Of a stretch of DNA of 64,000 nt, positions 1-8,483 are shown piece by piece. The position numbers and the translations under genes are program-made. Where the stretch lies: NCBI RefSeq assembly GCF_027319265.1, contig NZ_DAHVNP010000028.1, positions 62,001 to 126,000 of the forward strand, read 5' to 3'. Source of the DNA: Ferrimicrobium sp. (lineage in GTDB: Bacteria > Actinomycetota > Acidimicrobiia > Acidimicrobiales > Acidimicrobiaceae). The notes beneath the pieces are model-generated. The model saw only the letters and a program-made list of their open reading frames with translations, searched no databases and was not told where the DNA came from. Each line of letters begins with the position of its first letter. Within the stretch, counting starts at the first letter, position 1.

Positions 1-1
1 C

Positions 2-118
2 GCAGGAGAGGACTACTTGCCAGGCGCCCCTCAGTTCTTCCGCCTCAACCTCGCCGCCTGGCCATCAACTATCACCGCCATCATCGAAAGGATCAACGAT
101 GCGCTCGGTACCCTCTAG
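2..118 (+). CDS. PatB/MalY-like aminotransferase (C-S lyase), 3' end only
   Basis: This is the last 38 codons of a gene that enters from the left edge. The reading frame gives a C-terminus with the pattern PGAPQFFRLNLAAWPSTI followed by an ERINDAL helix. That resembles the final strand and helix of fold-type I PLP aminotransferases of the PatB/MalY cystathionine beta-lyase group, where an Arg in 'F-x-R-L-N-x-A' binds the substrate carboxylate. The next gene starts inside it (ATG at 99, stop at 116-118), which suggests translational coupling with the metal-sensor gene. The catalytic lysine lies outside the window, so the sub-family assignment is inferred from the tail alone. Confidence 0.55.
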   Translation, partial: AGEDYLPGAPQFFRLNLAAWPSTITAIIERINDALGTL

Positions 119-491
119 ATCGTCAAAGTCCACACTCGTCCAGGCACAGAGGACACTCGTCCATGCCGAAGATATCCCCCATCTTGCCCGTTTCTTCTCC
201 GCGCTCGCCGATCCGACGCGACTCAAGCTCCTCGTTGCCATCTATTCAGCTGGTCGCCTCGGAGCGACAGAGTGTGTGAAGGCATCGGGGCTCTCGCAGG
301 GACGGACATCGGTGCACTTGAGCTGCCTCACCGCTTGTGGGTTGATAGCTCAAGAACGCGTCGGGCGTCGCAAGTACTACCGAATTGCGAATCCAACCGT
401 CCCGGAGATCCTCCAGCTGTCGAATGCCGTAGTCGATGACAATATCACGGCCATCCAAGGATGCCGAGCCGCTCAACCAACCGCCTCCTGA
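99..491 (+). CDS. ArsR/SmtB-family metal sensor, CmtR-like
   Basis: A 130-residue winged-helix repressor. The HTH core runs from about residue 28 to 98 (FFSALADPTRLKLL, then SVHLSCLTACGLI, then GRRKYYRIA). The Cd(II)/Pb(II) sensor CmtR of Mycobacterium tuberculosis binds metal with two cysteines in its recognition helix (L-S-C-x3-C-G-L) and one near the C-terminus. The same arrangement is visible here as C76, C80 and C122, with an extra C59. Binding of a soft metal probably releases it from DNA. It overlaps the end of the upstream lyase gene by 20 bp, so the two are likely one operon. No metal exporter is visible downstream. The ArsR fold is clear; the metal specificity is by analogy. Confidence 0.85.
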   Translation: MRSVPSRSSKSTLVQAQRTLVHAEDIPHLARFFSALADPTRLKLLVAIYSAGRLGATECVKASGLSQGRTSVHLSCLTACGLIAQERVGRRKYYRIANPTVPEILQLSNAVVDDNITAIQGCRAAQPTAS

Positions 492-1027
492 CACCGTGTC
501 GTTGTGGGGCGCATTGACGGTTTCTCCACGATCGTCCCTGCATCGCGTAGCAGTCTCCTCGATCACCCTTGGACAGCGCTTTGCCTAGAGGGACCGACGG
601 CAGTTGTTCTTTGATGACCCTCTCGCCACCACAACGTCAAGATGCAAGGGGATCCGCACGGATCTCGGCACAGGGTTTTGTGGCTAGAAATCCTCACAAC
701 AAGCTGATCCGGTCCTTGGTTCAGGGGCACAGAACAGTCTCCCAACGCTGGGTTGGTCGTCTGCATCCTGAGTGCCACCACCCAACGTCCCCACGCCCCG
801 GGGGCCCACTTGGGTAGCAAGCAACAAAGGCTCATCTCAGACGTACCGTGGACTCTGGCCAATGCATTCTAGCCCAAGGGTACCACTCCGGATACCTCAC
901 CATCGACCGCCAGAGATCGGGTCGTGAACCACTGAATCCCCAATCCGATCACGGCTTCTGGCTCTCCCAACCCCTGCTATCAGTCGGGATTCAGCACCGC
1001 TTTCCCTGGACCGGCACGACGCACTGC
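492..1027. other. Gene-poor intergenic stretch
   Basis: About 540 bp lie between the converging ArsR-type and TetR-type genes. The open frames here are short and mutually antisense, and none gives a recognisable protein. I see no clear terminator hairpin, tRNA or repeat. Confidence 0.5.
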
Positions 1028-1615
1028 CTACGCAGGAGCATCCCCACGCGAGAACAGACCTCCCCGGTTGATGAGTACGAGGGATGTAACCAACTCATCG
1101 ACAAAGTCACCGCCTTCGACTGACCACCGATCAAGCACCGTCTCCGCCACCATGAAGAGGGTGTTCGCGATGAGCGCTACCCGCGGATTCGTCGCCTCTG
1201 TCCCAAGCCGTTCAGCGATGATCGGGCGCAGTCGAACCGCCGACTCCCATCCATCGATCAGCCAACGAGCGCGTAATGAGGGCGTGGTAGCGAGCAAGCG
1301 TAGTAATTGCCGGTCACGCTCGACGTTACCATCGGCCTCGGATGAACGAAAGACCACCTGCACCGACTCAAGGAGCTCTTCCTCCTTTGGCCGGACCGCA
1401 AGCGAACCCAACAATTTATCCACCTTCAACCAAAGAAAACTCATCACCACCTCATCCTTGGTGGCAAAGTAACGAAAGAAGGTCCGCGGTGAGATTCCGG
1501 CAGCTTGGGCGATCTCCTCCACCGTGGTCTGGTCGAAACCTTTCAGAACAAAGAGTTCGGCCGCCGCCTCCGTCAACATCATGCGCGTGCGTTCCTTGCG
1601 CTCCTCAATCGTCAT
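1028..1615 (-). CDS. TetR/AcrR-family transcriptional regulator
   Basis: 195 residues. The N-terminal 60 residues form a textbook TetR DNA-binding domain: AAAELFVLKGFDQTTVEEIAQAAG followed by SPRTFFRYFATKDEVV. The remainder is the helical ligand-binding domain, which gives no clue to the effector. The gene is divergent from the small membrane protein gene at 1805 across about 190 bp. That shared interval is the natural place for its operator, although I could not identify a convincing palindrome. Family assignment is firm; the target is unknown. Confidence 0.9.
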   Translation of the reverse strand: MTIEERKERTRMMLTEAAAELFVLKGFDQTTVEEIAQAAGISPRTFFRYFATKDEVVMSFLWLKVDKLLGSLAVRPKEEELLESVQVVFRSSEADGNVERDRQLLRLLATTPSLRARWLIDGWESAVRLRPIIAERLGTEATNPRVALIANTLFMVAETVLDRWSVEGGDFVDELVTSLVLINRGGLFSRGDAPA

Positions 1616-1804
1616 AGGGGAACTCTATTCCTACCTACCGCACAGGCAGGCCATTGGCGAATCCTCCCCCACCACGGCAGGTCGCTCAACCCCGATCAAC
1701 CGGTACTGGTGACCCTACCAGCTCCGCTGTCGCCCGCACCATAGAGGGACTGAGGCCCAAGACCGGGAGGCACCAAGATCCCATCCCGCTAGGCTGGCCA
1801 GGGT

Positions 1805-2320
1805 ATGGCCGCTCCACTCTCTAAACGCGAACGCCAGATAGGTTTTGGCATCGTAGCACTCACTGCGATCGCTTACATCGCCATCTGGACTCCTGTGATC
1901 ATCGGCAAAGTGAAGCCAGCCAAGAACCCATCCTTTCTCGACAACCCAGCCGTTGCCATTACGGAAGGGCTTGCACTCATGGCCATTACCGCCTTCATGA
2001 TCTACCGAAATCAACGCCGGTTCGCCGGGGTAGGGGCCATCATTGTTGCGTTAGGAGCTGGCTGGGGTAGCCTCGTCCTCCTCGCTTTCCCACTCATGGC
2101 TTGGGGAGTCTTTGCTGGCTTTAAAGTCGACCGAGCCCAGGTGGAACTGCGGCGCCAAGCGCGCCAGGCAAAAAAAGCAGGGCTAGCACCCCCCAATGCC
2201 GCTGGCTCAAAAACAACCACCATGGCACCAAGACCGCGACCAAGCGCCTCGAAGCGCTACACCCCACCAAAGCCGCCCTCCAAGCGTGAGGCAAGGCGTA
2301 GGCGTAACAGCCGCCCGTAA
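1805..2320 (+). CDS. Small polytopic membrane protein with a basic C-terminal tail
   Basis: 171 residues, function not recognised. Three hydrophobic segments are visible: about 13-33 (GFGIVALTAIAYIAIWTPVII), 50-66 (AITEGLALMAITAFMIY) and 73-104 (AGVGAIIVALGAGWGSLVLLAF onward). The last 60 residues form a strongly basic, Pro/Lys/Arg-rich cytoplasmic tail (RRQARQAKKAG, then KRYTPPKPPSKREARRRR). The gene is divergent from the TetR gene and lies 40 bp upstream of the acyl reductase gene in the same direction, so it could be co-transcribed with the lipid cluster. Confidence 0.7.
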   Translation: MAAPLSKRERQIGFGIVALTAIAYIAIWTPVIIGKVKPAKNPSFLDNPAVAITEGLALMAITAFMIYRNQRRFAGVGAIIVALGAGWGSLVLLAFPLMAWGVFAGFKVDRAQVELRRQARQAKKAGLAPPNAAGSKTTTMAPRPRPSASKRYTPPKPPSKREARRRRNSRP

Positions 2321-2360
2321 GGCAACGTAAACTGGCAACTCACATGATGGGGATACAACG

Positions 2361-4685
2361 GTGCTCGAATCTGCGCTAAACGACAAGACGATCTTTCTGA
2401 CCGGTTCAACCGGCTTTTTGGGGACGGCGCTCGTTGAGACCGTACTGCGGGCACTACCATCGACCAAGCTCGTGCTCCTCATACGGCCGGGGAGAAGTAT
2501 CACCGCTCAGGCTCGCGCAGAGAAGGACCTGTTCCGCAACAACTGTTTCGATCGTCTACGTCAAGAGTGGGGCGCTGAGCGTTTCGATGAGGAGGTTCAC
2601 CGCCGCGTCCAGATCGCCGCGGGTGACGTCGGTAGAGACGGGCTCGGCCTCGACGAAGATGACCAACAACTCCTCGCCGGTAGCGACATCGTCGTCCACT
2701 CGGCGGCGACGGTCAGCTTCGATGCAATGTTCGACCAAGCGGTGGAGATCAACCTGCTCGGCCCCACGCGAGTCATGCATGCCTATCAAGCAGCGCGAGC
2801 AGACCTCTCCGACCCAGGACACTTCGTCTCCGTCTCTACCGCCTACGTGGCAGGCTCACGCAAGGGAGACGCACCGGAACTTTCTCTGCGGGAACAACCA
2901 CATTATCCTGAGATCCCATGGCGCCTCGAGGTCGATGCAGCCCGTGCACAACGGACCGCCACTGAGGCCTCAAGTCGTGAGCCAGATACCCTTGCTTCGC
3001 TACGAACGATCGCTATGGCCGAACTCGGATCGGCAGGGGTCGCTCTGCTATCAGAAAAAATCGAACGTCTCCGCGCCGACTGGGTCAAGGACGAGATGGT
3101 TGCCAAGGGCCGAGCACGAGCGCAGAGTCTCGGCTGGCCCGATGCGTACGCGATGACCAAGGCACTCGGGGAACGACTGCTGGAATCGGAGCGCGGCAAC
3201 GTCCCGCTCTCCATCGTGCGACCCTCCATCATCGAGTCTGCACTCCGTGACCCCTATCCGGGTTGGATTCGCGGCTTTCGCATGGCTGAGCCGATCATCA
3301 TCTCCTTTGCCCGAGGACTCCTGAAGGACTTTCCGGGTGTCCCCGAGGGGGTCGTCGATGTGATACCAGTGGACCTCGTCGTAGGAGCCATCCTTGCCGC
3401 TGCGGCAACCCCTCCTCAATCCACCAAGTACTACCATGCCGCTTCAGGATCGCTCAATCCTCTCAAATATCGCCAGCTTGTTGCGTTGATTCGACGTTAC
3501 TTCAGTGACCATCCTCTCTATGATGAGATCGGTCAGGCGATCGCGGTTCCGGAATGGACCTATCCTGCCCGCGGTCAAGTGGAATCAACGTTAAGACGTT
3601 CACAGCGCATCGTCGACACCTCGACAAAAATCATCGCCAAGCTCCCGCTCCGTTCCAACTTTGTCGACTACCAAGATCAACTCGCGGAGACCCAGCAAGG
3701 CCTAGAGCGCGCTGGCTCCTACGTGGAACTCTATGGTGCCTACGCCGAATGCGAGGCCATCTATCTCGCCGATAACCTGATGGAACTCGCGACGCGCATC
3801 GGCGATGACGAACATGACAAGATCGCACTCGATCCTCATCTGATCAACTGGGAATCCTTCGTGCTCGGAACTCACCTTCCTTCGGTAGTCGAACACGCCC
3901 GGGCACGTACTCGACCCAAGAGTAGCGCCCCCAAACGCACCTCCAGAGAGGATCGACTCCGTGCATCCTTGCTCACTGGCCACCGCTTGGCAGCCTTCGA
4001 CCTTGAGAACACGATTCTGGCCGCCAACGTCGTCGACTCCTTCTCCTGGTTGGCAACGGCAAGTGTCGATGGTGGTCACAAGCTCGCCATCGCGGCGAGT
4101 CTGTTAGCTGAGGCTCCCCAACTCCTCAAGCTCGATAATCACGATCGATCCGACTTCCTCCGCTACTTCTATCGCCGCTATCGCGGTGCCGAACTCGAAG
4201 AGCTCGAGCGCAGAGCACCGGAGTTCCTTACCGGTTATCTACTGCGCAAGTCCTTCCCACTCGGGCTCGCCCGTGTGCGTGCCCACCGGCGAGCGGGCCA
4301 CTTCACCCTCTGTATTACCGGCGCACTCTCCTTTGCGGTCGCTCCGATGGCACCGCTCTTTGACCAGATGCTCTCACTAGAGATGACCACCGATGCGGAT
4401 GGACGCCTCACGGGCGAGGTTCCAGGTGCTCTTCCCATTGGAGAGGCAAGAGGTGACGTACTCAGAAAGGTCGCCAAGGCAAACGGTTATGCCATTGAGG
4501 AGACCGTCGCCTACGCCGACTCGACCAGCGATCTTCCCATGCTCGAAGCGGCAGGTGCCGCGGTGGCGGTCAACCCCGACACCAAACTACGCCAACTCGC
4601 ACGACGCCGTGGTTGGTTGATCGAGGAGTGGTCACGCTCCAAAGGATATGGCAACCTCTTTTTGCCGATCGGACGAACGTTATGA
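2361..4685 (+). CDS. Fatty acyl reductase-like SDR fused to a HAD-IB phosphatase
   Basis: 774 residues from a GTG start. Residues about 8-520 form an extended SDR of the fatty acyl-CoA/thioester reductase group: NAD(P)-binding TGSTGFLGTAL near residue 14, and the active-site Y263-x3-K267 in DAYAMTKALGE. Residues about 535-774 form a HAD-IB phosphatase-like domain. Its motif I is D547-L-E549-N-T551, and its motif IV is D720-S-T-S-D724. The usual second Asp of motif I is Glu here. Expected chemistry is reduction of an activated acyl group plus dephosphorylation of a related intermediate; the true substrate is inferred. The stop overlaps the next start (ATGA at 4682-4685), so it is the first gene of a coupled operon. 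Confidence 0.85.
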   Translation: MLESALNDKTIFLTGSTGFLGTALVETVLRALPSTKLVLLIRPGRSITAQARAEKDLFRNNCFDRLRQEWGAERFDEEVHRRVQIAAGDVGRDGLGLDEDDQQLLAGSDIVVHSAATVSFDAMFDQAVEINLLGPTRVMHAYQAARADLSDPGHFVSVSTAYVAGSRKGDAPELSLREQPHYPEIPWRLEVDAARAQRTATEASSREPDTLASLRTIAMAELGSAGVALLSEKIERLRADWVKDEMVAKGRARAQSLGWPDAYAMTKALGERLLESERGNVPLSIVRPSIIESALRDPYPGWIRGFRMAEPIIISFARGLLKDFPGVPEGVVDVIPVDLVVGAILAAAATPPQSTKYYHAASGSLNPLKYRQLVALIRRYFSDHPLYDEIGQAIAVPEWTYPARGQVESTLRRSQRIVDTSTKIIAKLPLRSNFVDYQDQLAETQQGLERAGSYVELYGAYAECEAIYLADNLMELATRIGDDEHDKIALDPHLINWESFVLGTHLPSVVEHARARTRPKSSAPKRTSREDRLRASLLTGHRLAAFDLENTILAANVVDSFSWLATASVDGGHKLAIAASLLAEAPQLLKLDNHDRSDFLRYFYRRYRGAELEELERRAPEFLTGYLLRKSFPLGLARVRAHRRAGHFTLCITGALSFAVAPMAPLFDQMLSLEMTTDADGRLTGEVPGALPIGEARGDVLRKVAKANGYAIEETVAYADSTSDLPMLEAAGAAVAVNPDTKLRQLARRRGWLIEEWSRSKGYGNLFLPIGRTL

Positions 4686-5905
4686 AAGCCTTAGTGATCA
4701 ACCGTTCGCCAGCAAGATTCCTGACTGCACGTATTCTCAAAGATCGATTAACCGACAAGGCCATCGAATCTGGTCCCCTGAGCCTGAAAGACATCGACCC
4801 CCCGAAGGCCCCGACCAACGAATGGGTTCGGGTCCGACCACTGTTGTCGGGTATCTGTGGATCCGACATCGCCACCGTCTTCTTCCAGTCATCGCGCTAC
4901 TTTGAGGCGTTGACGTCGTTACCCTTCACGCCAGGTCATGAGATCGTTGGCGAACGGCTCGATCGCCCCGACGAGCGTGTCGTCGTAGAGCCGGCCCTCA
5001 CCTGTGCCATCAGGGGACTCGCTCCGTGCCGGTTCTGTGCCATCGGACAGACCCAACTCTGTGAATCTACAACGATTGGCGATCTCAAAGAGGGGATACA
5101 ACTCGGCTACTGCGCATCAACCGGAGGAGGGTGGTCCAACGAATTCATCGCCCACGAGCGCGCGCTCCACACCATACCCGAGGACCTCTCCCTCGAGGAT
5201 GCCGTCATGGTCGAGCCCCTCGCCTGTGCCATCCACGTCAGCCTCCGGCCGACCCATCGCCAGGGTCACCTCGCGATCATCGGGGCGGGCACGGTAGGAC
5301 TGTCCACATTGGCCGCTTCGACCACGCTCGGTGACTACGACTCCATCACGGTTGTCGCGAAGCATCCTCTTCAGCGAGAACTCGCCAAGCGACTAGGGGC
5401 GACCTCGGTGCTCTATCCAGAAGAGCTCCTTGGTGCGGCTCGTCGACTGCACGCCAGTCAGCGAGTCAGTCACTACGTCAGCAACGGTTTCGACACCATC
5501 ATCGACGCCGTTGGATCCAGCTCGAGCATCGAGTCCGCAATCGCAGCGGTTCGCCCAGGTGGCGAAGTGATCGTCGCCGGCATGCCTCCACGTCAATCGC
5601 TAGATCTTGCCCCACTCTGGCATCGCGAAGTCCAGCTCAAGGGAGCCTACGCCTATGGCGAAGAGGATCTTGACGCTGCCGTCGCCCAACGCATCGGCCT
5701 CACCATTCCAGCTGGCCAGCGACCCCGCACCTTCGCGATCGCTCTCCATCTTGCTGGCCACCTCCAACTCGGCCGGCTGGTAACCCACCGCTATCGCCTC
5801 GGCGAATACGTTCCCGCACTACGCAAGGCCTATCATGGCGGCCGCGAGGATGCGATTAAAGTTGTCTTCGATCTCACGAAAAGAAAGTCGGTACACGATG
5901 GCTAG
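4682..5905 (+). CDS. Zinc-dependent medium-chain alcohol dehydrogenase
   Basis: 407 residues starting at the ATG that overlaps the upstream stop; an upstream extension in frame would run deep into the reductase gene. The catalytic zinc site is seen in G-I-C59-G-S-D and the P-G-H86-E87 segment. Structural-zinc cysteines are C108, C116, C119 and C127, with non-standard spacing of the first one. The Rossmann motif GAGTVGLSTLA lies near residue 195. It likely interconverts an alcohol and an aldehyde or ketone with NAD(P). It is sandwiched between the acyl reductase and LarA-like genes with overlaps on both sides, so it probably acts on the same lipid-derived intermediate. Confidence 0.9.
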   Translation: MKALVINRSPARFLTARILKDRLTDKAIESGPLSLKDIDPPKAPTNEWVRVRPLLSGICGSDIATVFFQSSRYFEALTSLPFTPGHEIVGERLDRPDERVVVEPALTCAIRGLAPCRFCAIGQTQLCESTTIGDLKEGIQLGYCASTGGGWSNEFIAHERALHTIPEDLSLEDAVMVEPLACAIHVSLRPTHRQGHLAIIGAGTVGLSTLAASTTLGDYDSITVVAKHPLQRELAKRLGATSVLYPEELLGAARRLHASQRVSHYVSNGFDTIIDAVGSSSSIESAIAAVRPGGEVIVAGMPPRQSLDLAPLWHREVQLKGAYAYGEEDLDAAVAQRIGLTIPAGQRPRTFAIALHLAGHLQLGRLVTHRYRLGEYVPALRKAYHGGREDAIKVVFDLTKRKSVHDG

Positions 5906-7484
5906 ACCTGGATTTGTTCTCGAGGTTGACCGCGCGACCCCTCCCACGCTCTTCTGGCACGGAGAATCCTTCCGGCTTGAACGCCTCCCACGGGGTTCAC
6001 GCATTCTCTACCCTCCAGAGCCGCTGAGCGCTATTGGAGATGTGCGTTCGGCCATCGAGGAGGCGCTCGAACACCCCGTGGGTGACGCACAGCCCCTCTC
6101 GAGTCTTCTCAATCCAAATATGAGCCTGACGATCGCCTTCGATGATGTATCGTTGCCGTTGCCGCAGATGACGGCGCCAGATATTCGTTCTCTCGTCATC
6201 GAGGCGGTGCTCGAACGCGCTGCTGCAGCGGGTGTCACCGATGTGGTGCTCATCGCTGCCCTCGCACTCCATCGACGTATGACCGAGAGTGAGCTGCGCC
6301 ATGCGCTGGGTAATCGCGTCTACAACGCACTTGCGCCTCGCGGACAACTCACCCAACACGATGCCGAGGACAAGGCAAACATGACGGTTGTCGGTGAGAC
6401 CGACCGTGGTGAACTTGTCGAACTCAACCGCCGCGCGGTGGAGAGCGACCTCCTGGTCTATGTCAACATCAACCTCGTCTCCATGGACGGTGGCCACAAA
6501 TCCGTAGCGACCGGGCTGGCAAGCTACGACTCCATCAAGTTTCATCACAACGTCAACACAATGGTGCACTCCCGATCCTTCATGGACCGTCACAACTCAG
6601 AGCTGCACTCCTCAAACTGGCGTATGGGTCACGTCATTAAAGACGCAGGAGTGAAGATCTTTCAGATCGAGACCACCCTCAATACCGCGACATTCCCCGA
6701 GAGTTTTCGCTTCCTCTCCAAACGAGAGTGGGAATGGAACCTTCGCGACCGGGCCAGTTTTATCGCCGCCAGCGAGGCGCTCAAGAAGACTCCACCCCAC
6801 CTAGCGCGCCAGATCTTTCAGTCCGTACGCTCTCCCTACGGGGTAACCGGCATCACCGCCGGCGAGGTAGAGGCGGTCCATGAGCGTACGCTTGAACGTG
6901 TCTACCAGCAACAGCTGGTACGCGTTGATGGTCAATCCGACATCCTCACCCTCGGCCTCCCCTTCATCGGCCCCTACAACGTGAATTCCATCATGAATCC
7001 GATCCTGGTCTACTGCCTTGGCCTCGGGTACTTCTTCAATATGTACCGCAACAAGCCGTTGGTGCGCAAGGGCGGTGTCGTGATCCTCTCACACCCCAAC
7101 CGCCCAGAGTTCGATCCGGCGTTCCATCCAAGCTACGTCGACTTCTTCGACCAAGTCCTCACAGAGACGACGGACCCGCTCGTGATCGAATCGAAGTACG
7201 AGGAGTCTTTTGCTCGCGATCCGTGGTACATCCACCTCTACCGAACCGGCAACGCCTACCATGGCGTCCACCCCTTCTACATGTGGTATTGGGGAGCCCA
7301 TGCCCTCGACCACCTCGGTGGTGTCATCATCCTCGGTGGCGATCCAAAGACAACACGTCGGTTAGGCTTTCAGTCTGCCTCCACGATGGCTGATGCGTTG
7401 GAGATGGCCCGTTCGATCGTTGGGCCAGACCCCAGCATCATGCACCTGCATTCCCCACCGTTGGTGATGGCTGATGTCTACTAA
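5898..7484 (+). CDS. LarA-like (DUF2088) nickel-pincer racemase homologue
   Basis: 528 residues; the ATG at 5898 overlaps the dehydrogenase gene by 8 bp. The N-terminal 220 residues match the lactate racemase fold: LTIAFDDVSLPLPQM (residues 77-91), ALALHRRMTESEL (121-133, H125) and DGGHKSVATGLASYDS (197-212). K201 is the candidate for the lysine that carries the nickel-pincer cofactor in LarA. The Arg in the usual 'D-x-T-R-P-x-P' motif is absent. It is about 100 residues longer than LarA, and no larB, larC or larE cofactor genes are in the window. It may racemise or epimerise a hydroxy-acyl intermediate of the cluster; this is inference. Confidence 0.75.
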   Translation: MARPGFVLEVDRATPPTLFWHGESFRLERLPRGSRILYPPEPLSAIGDVRSAIEEALEHPVGDAQPLSSLLNPNMSLTIAFDDVSLPLPQMTAPDIRSLVIEAVLERAAAAGVTDVVLIAALALHRRMTESELRHALGNRVYNALAPRGQLTQHDAEDKANMTVVGETDRGELVELNRRAVESDLLVYVNINLVSMDGGHKSVATGLASYDSIKFHHNVNTMVHSRSFMDRHNSELHSSNWRMGHVIKDAGVKIFQIETTLNTATFPESFRFLSKREWEWNLRDRASFIAASEALKKTPPHLARQIFQSVRSPYGVTGITAGEVEAVHERTLERVYQQQLVRVDGQSDILTLGLPFIGPYNVNSIMNPILVYCLGLGYFFNMYRNKPLVRKGGVVILSHPNRPEFDPAFHPSYVDFFDQVLTETTDPLVIESKYEESFARDPWYIHLYRTGNAYHGVHPFYMWYWGAHALDHLGGVIILGGDPKTTRRLGFQSASTMADALEMARSIVGPDPSIMHLHSPPLVMADVY

Positions 7485-8391
7485 ACAACCCTCCCCTCAC
7501 TCACCTGCTCGATTCGTACTGCGCCGTCCGACGCCACCGGGATCGATGATCCCACCGCGAACCCATGCCACCGGTACCAACTACGACACAAGCTTCTCCC
7601 GCAAAGAATCCGTGCGGCGGGTACGTGCATTCCTCCTCGATTCGGCTATCGCACCACTCACCCGTCGAGTTACTCGACCCACCGTCATCAACACCTCTGT
7701 CCTCGACACACTCGAGCGGCCGATCATCTTCGTCGCAAATCACCAGAGTCATCTCGACACTCCATTGATTCTCGCCGTTCTGCCGCCAAAGCTTCGGCAT
7801 CATACGGTCGTTGGAGCAGGAGCCGACTTCTTCTTCGACCGAAGGACCAAAGGCTTCTTCTCCTCAACATTGCTCGGGGCGATCCCAATCGATCGCGTAC
7901 GCCCTTCACGTGCCTCGGCAGAGTTAGCGACCCAGCTACTAGAGGAGGAATGGAATCTCGTACTCTTTCCAGAAGGTGGTAGAACCCCTGATGGCCTCGC
8001 CCAAGAGCTCAAGTCCGGTGCCGCCCAGATGGCGATCAAAACCGGCCGGCCGGTCGTGCCAATCTTCATCGATGGCACGTATGAGATCTACGGGAAAGCC
8101 TCTGATCGCATTCACCCTGGCTCAACGACCGTCATCATCGGCGAACCCCTCGTTCCACGTGAGGGAGAACGCGTCTCCGCTCTCAATGATCGCATCACCC
8201 AGGCCCTCGGCGTACTGGGCCGCGAAGCAGCAACGGATTTCTTCACCGCGCGCCAACCCGGCCGAGCACTCTCCTTCCCCGCCCCCTCGCGGAGCTGGGT
8301 GGAGGCCTGGGAAACGAGCGAGCACCGCCACCAGCATGAGGAACCGCGCAAGTGGCCAAAGATGTTTGGTTCGCGACACTCAAGCAAATAG
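7474..8391 (+). CDS. PlsC-type 1-acyl-glycerol-3-phosphate acyltransferase
   Basis: 305 residues. The four glycerolipid acyltransferase blocks are present: N-H90-Q-S-H-L-D95 (catalytic His-Asp), a central F-D-R-R / G-A-I-P-I-D-R block (121-141), F-P-E-G-G-R (165-170), and V-P-I-F-I-D-G-T. It transfers an acyl chain from acyl-CoA or ACP to a lipid hydroxyl, usually lysophosphatidate. The start overlaps the LarA-like gene by 11 bp, completing the four-gene operon. The long N-terminal 75 residues and the C-terminal 50 residues are poorly conserved. It is convergent with the ABC importer genes, 92 bp apart. Confidence 0.9.
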   Translation: MSTKQPSPHSPARFVLRRPTPPGSMIPPRTHATGTNYDTSFSRKESVRRVRAFLLDSAIAPLTRRVTRPTVINTSVLDTLERPIIFVANHQSHLDTPLILAVLPPKLRHHTVVGAGADFFFDRRTKGFFSSTLLGAIPIDRVRPSRASAELATQLLEEEWNLVLFPEGGRTPDGLAQELKSGAAQMAIKTGRPVVPIFIDGTYEIYGKASDRIHPGSTTVIIGEPLVPREGERVSALNDRITQALGVLGREAATDFFTARQPGRALSFPAPSRSWVEAWETSEHRHQHEEPRKWPKMFGSRHSSK

Positions 8392-8483
8392 CCACTCATC
8401 GAACAGTTCAGGGTTCCGGCCTCTCGATCTCGAGTATCGTACCGCCCCATCGCCAAACCCTACGACGTTACGATCGTCACCCC

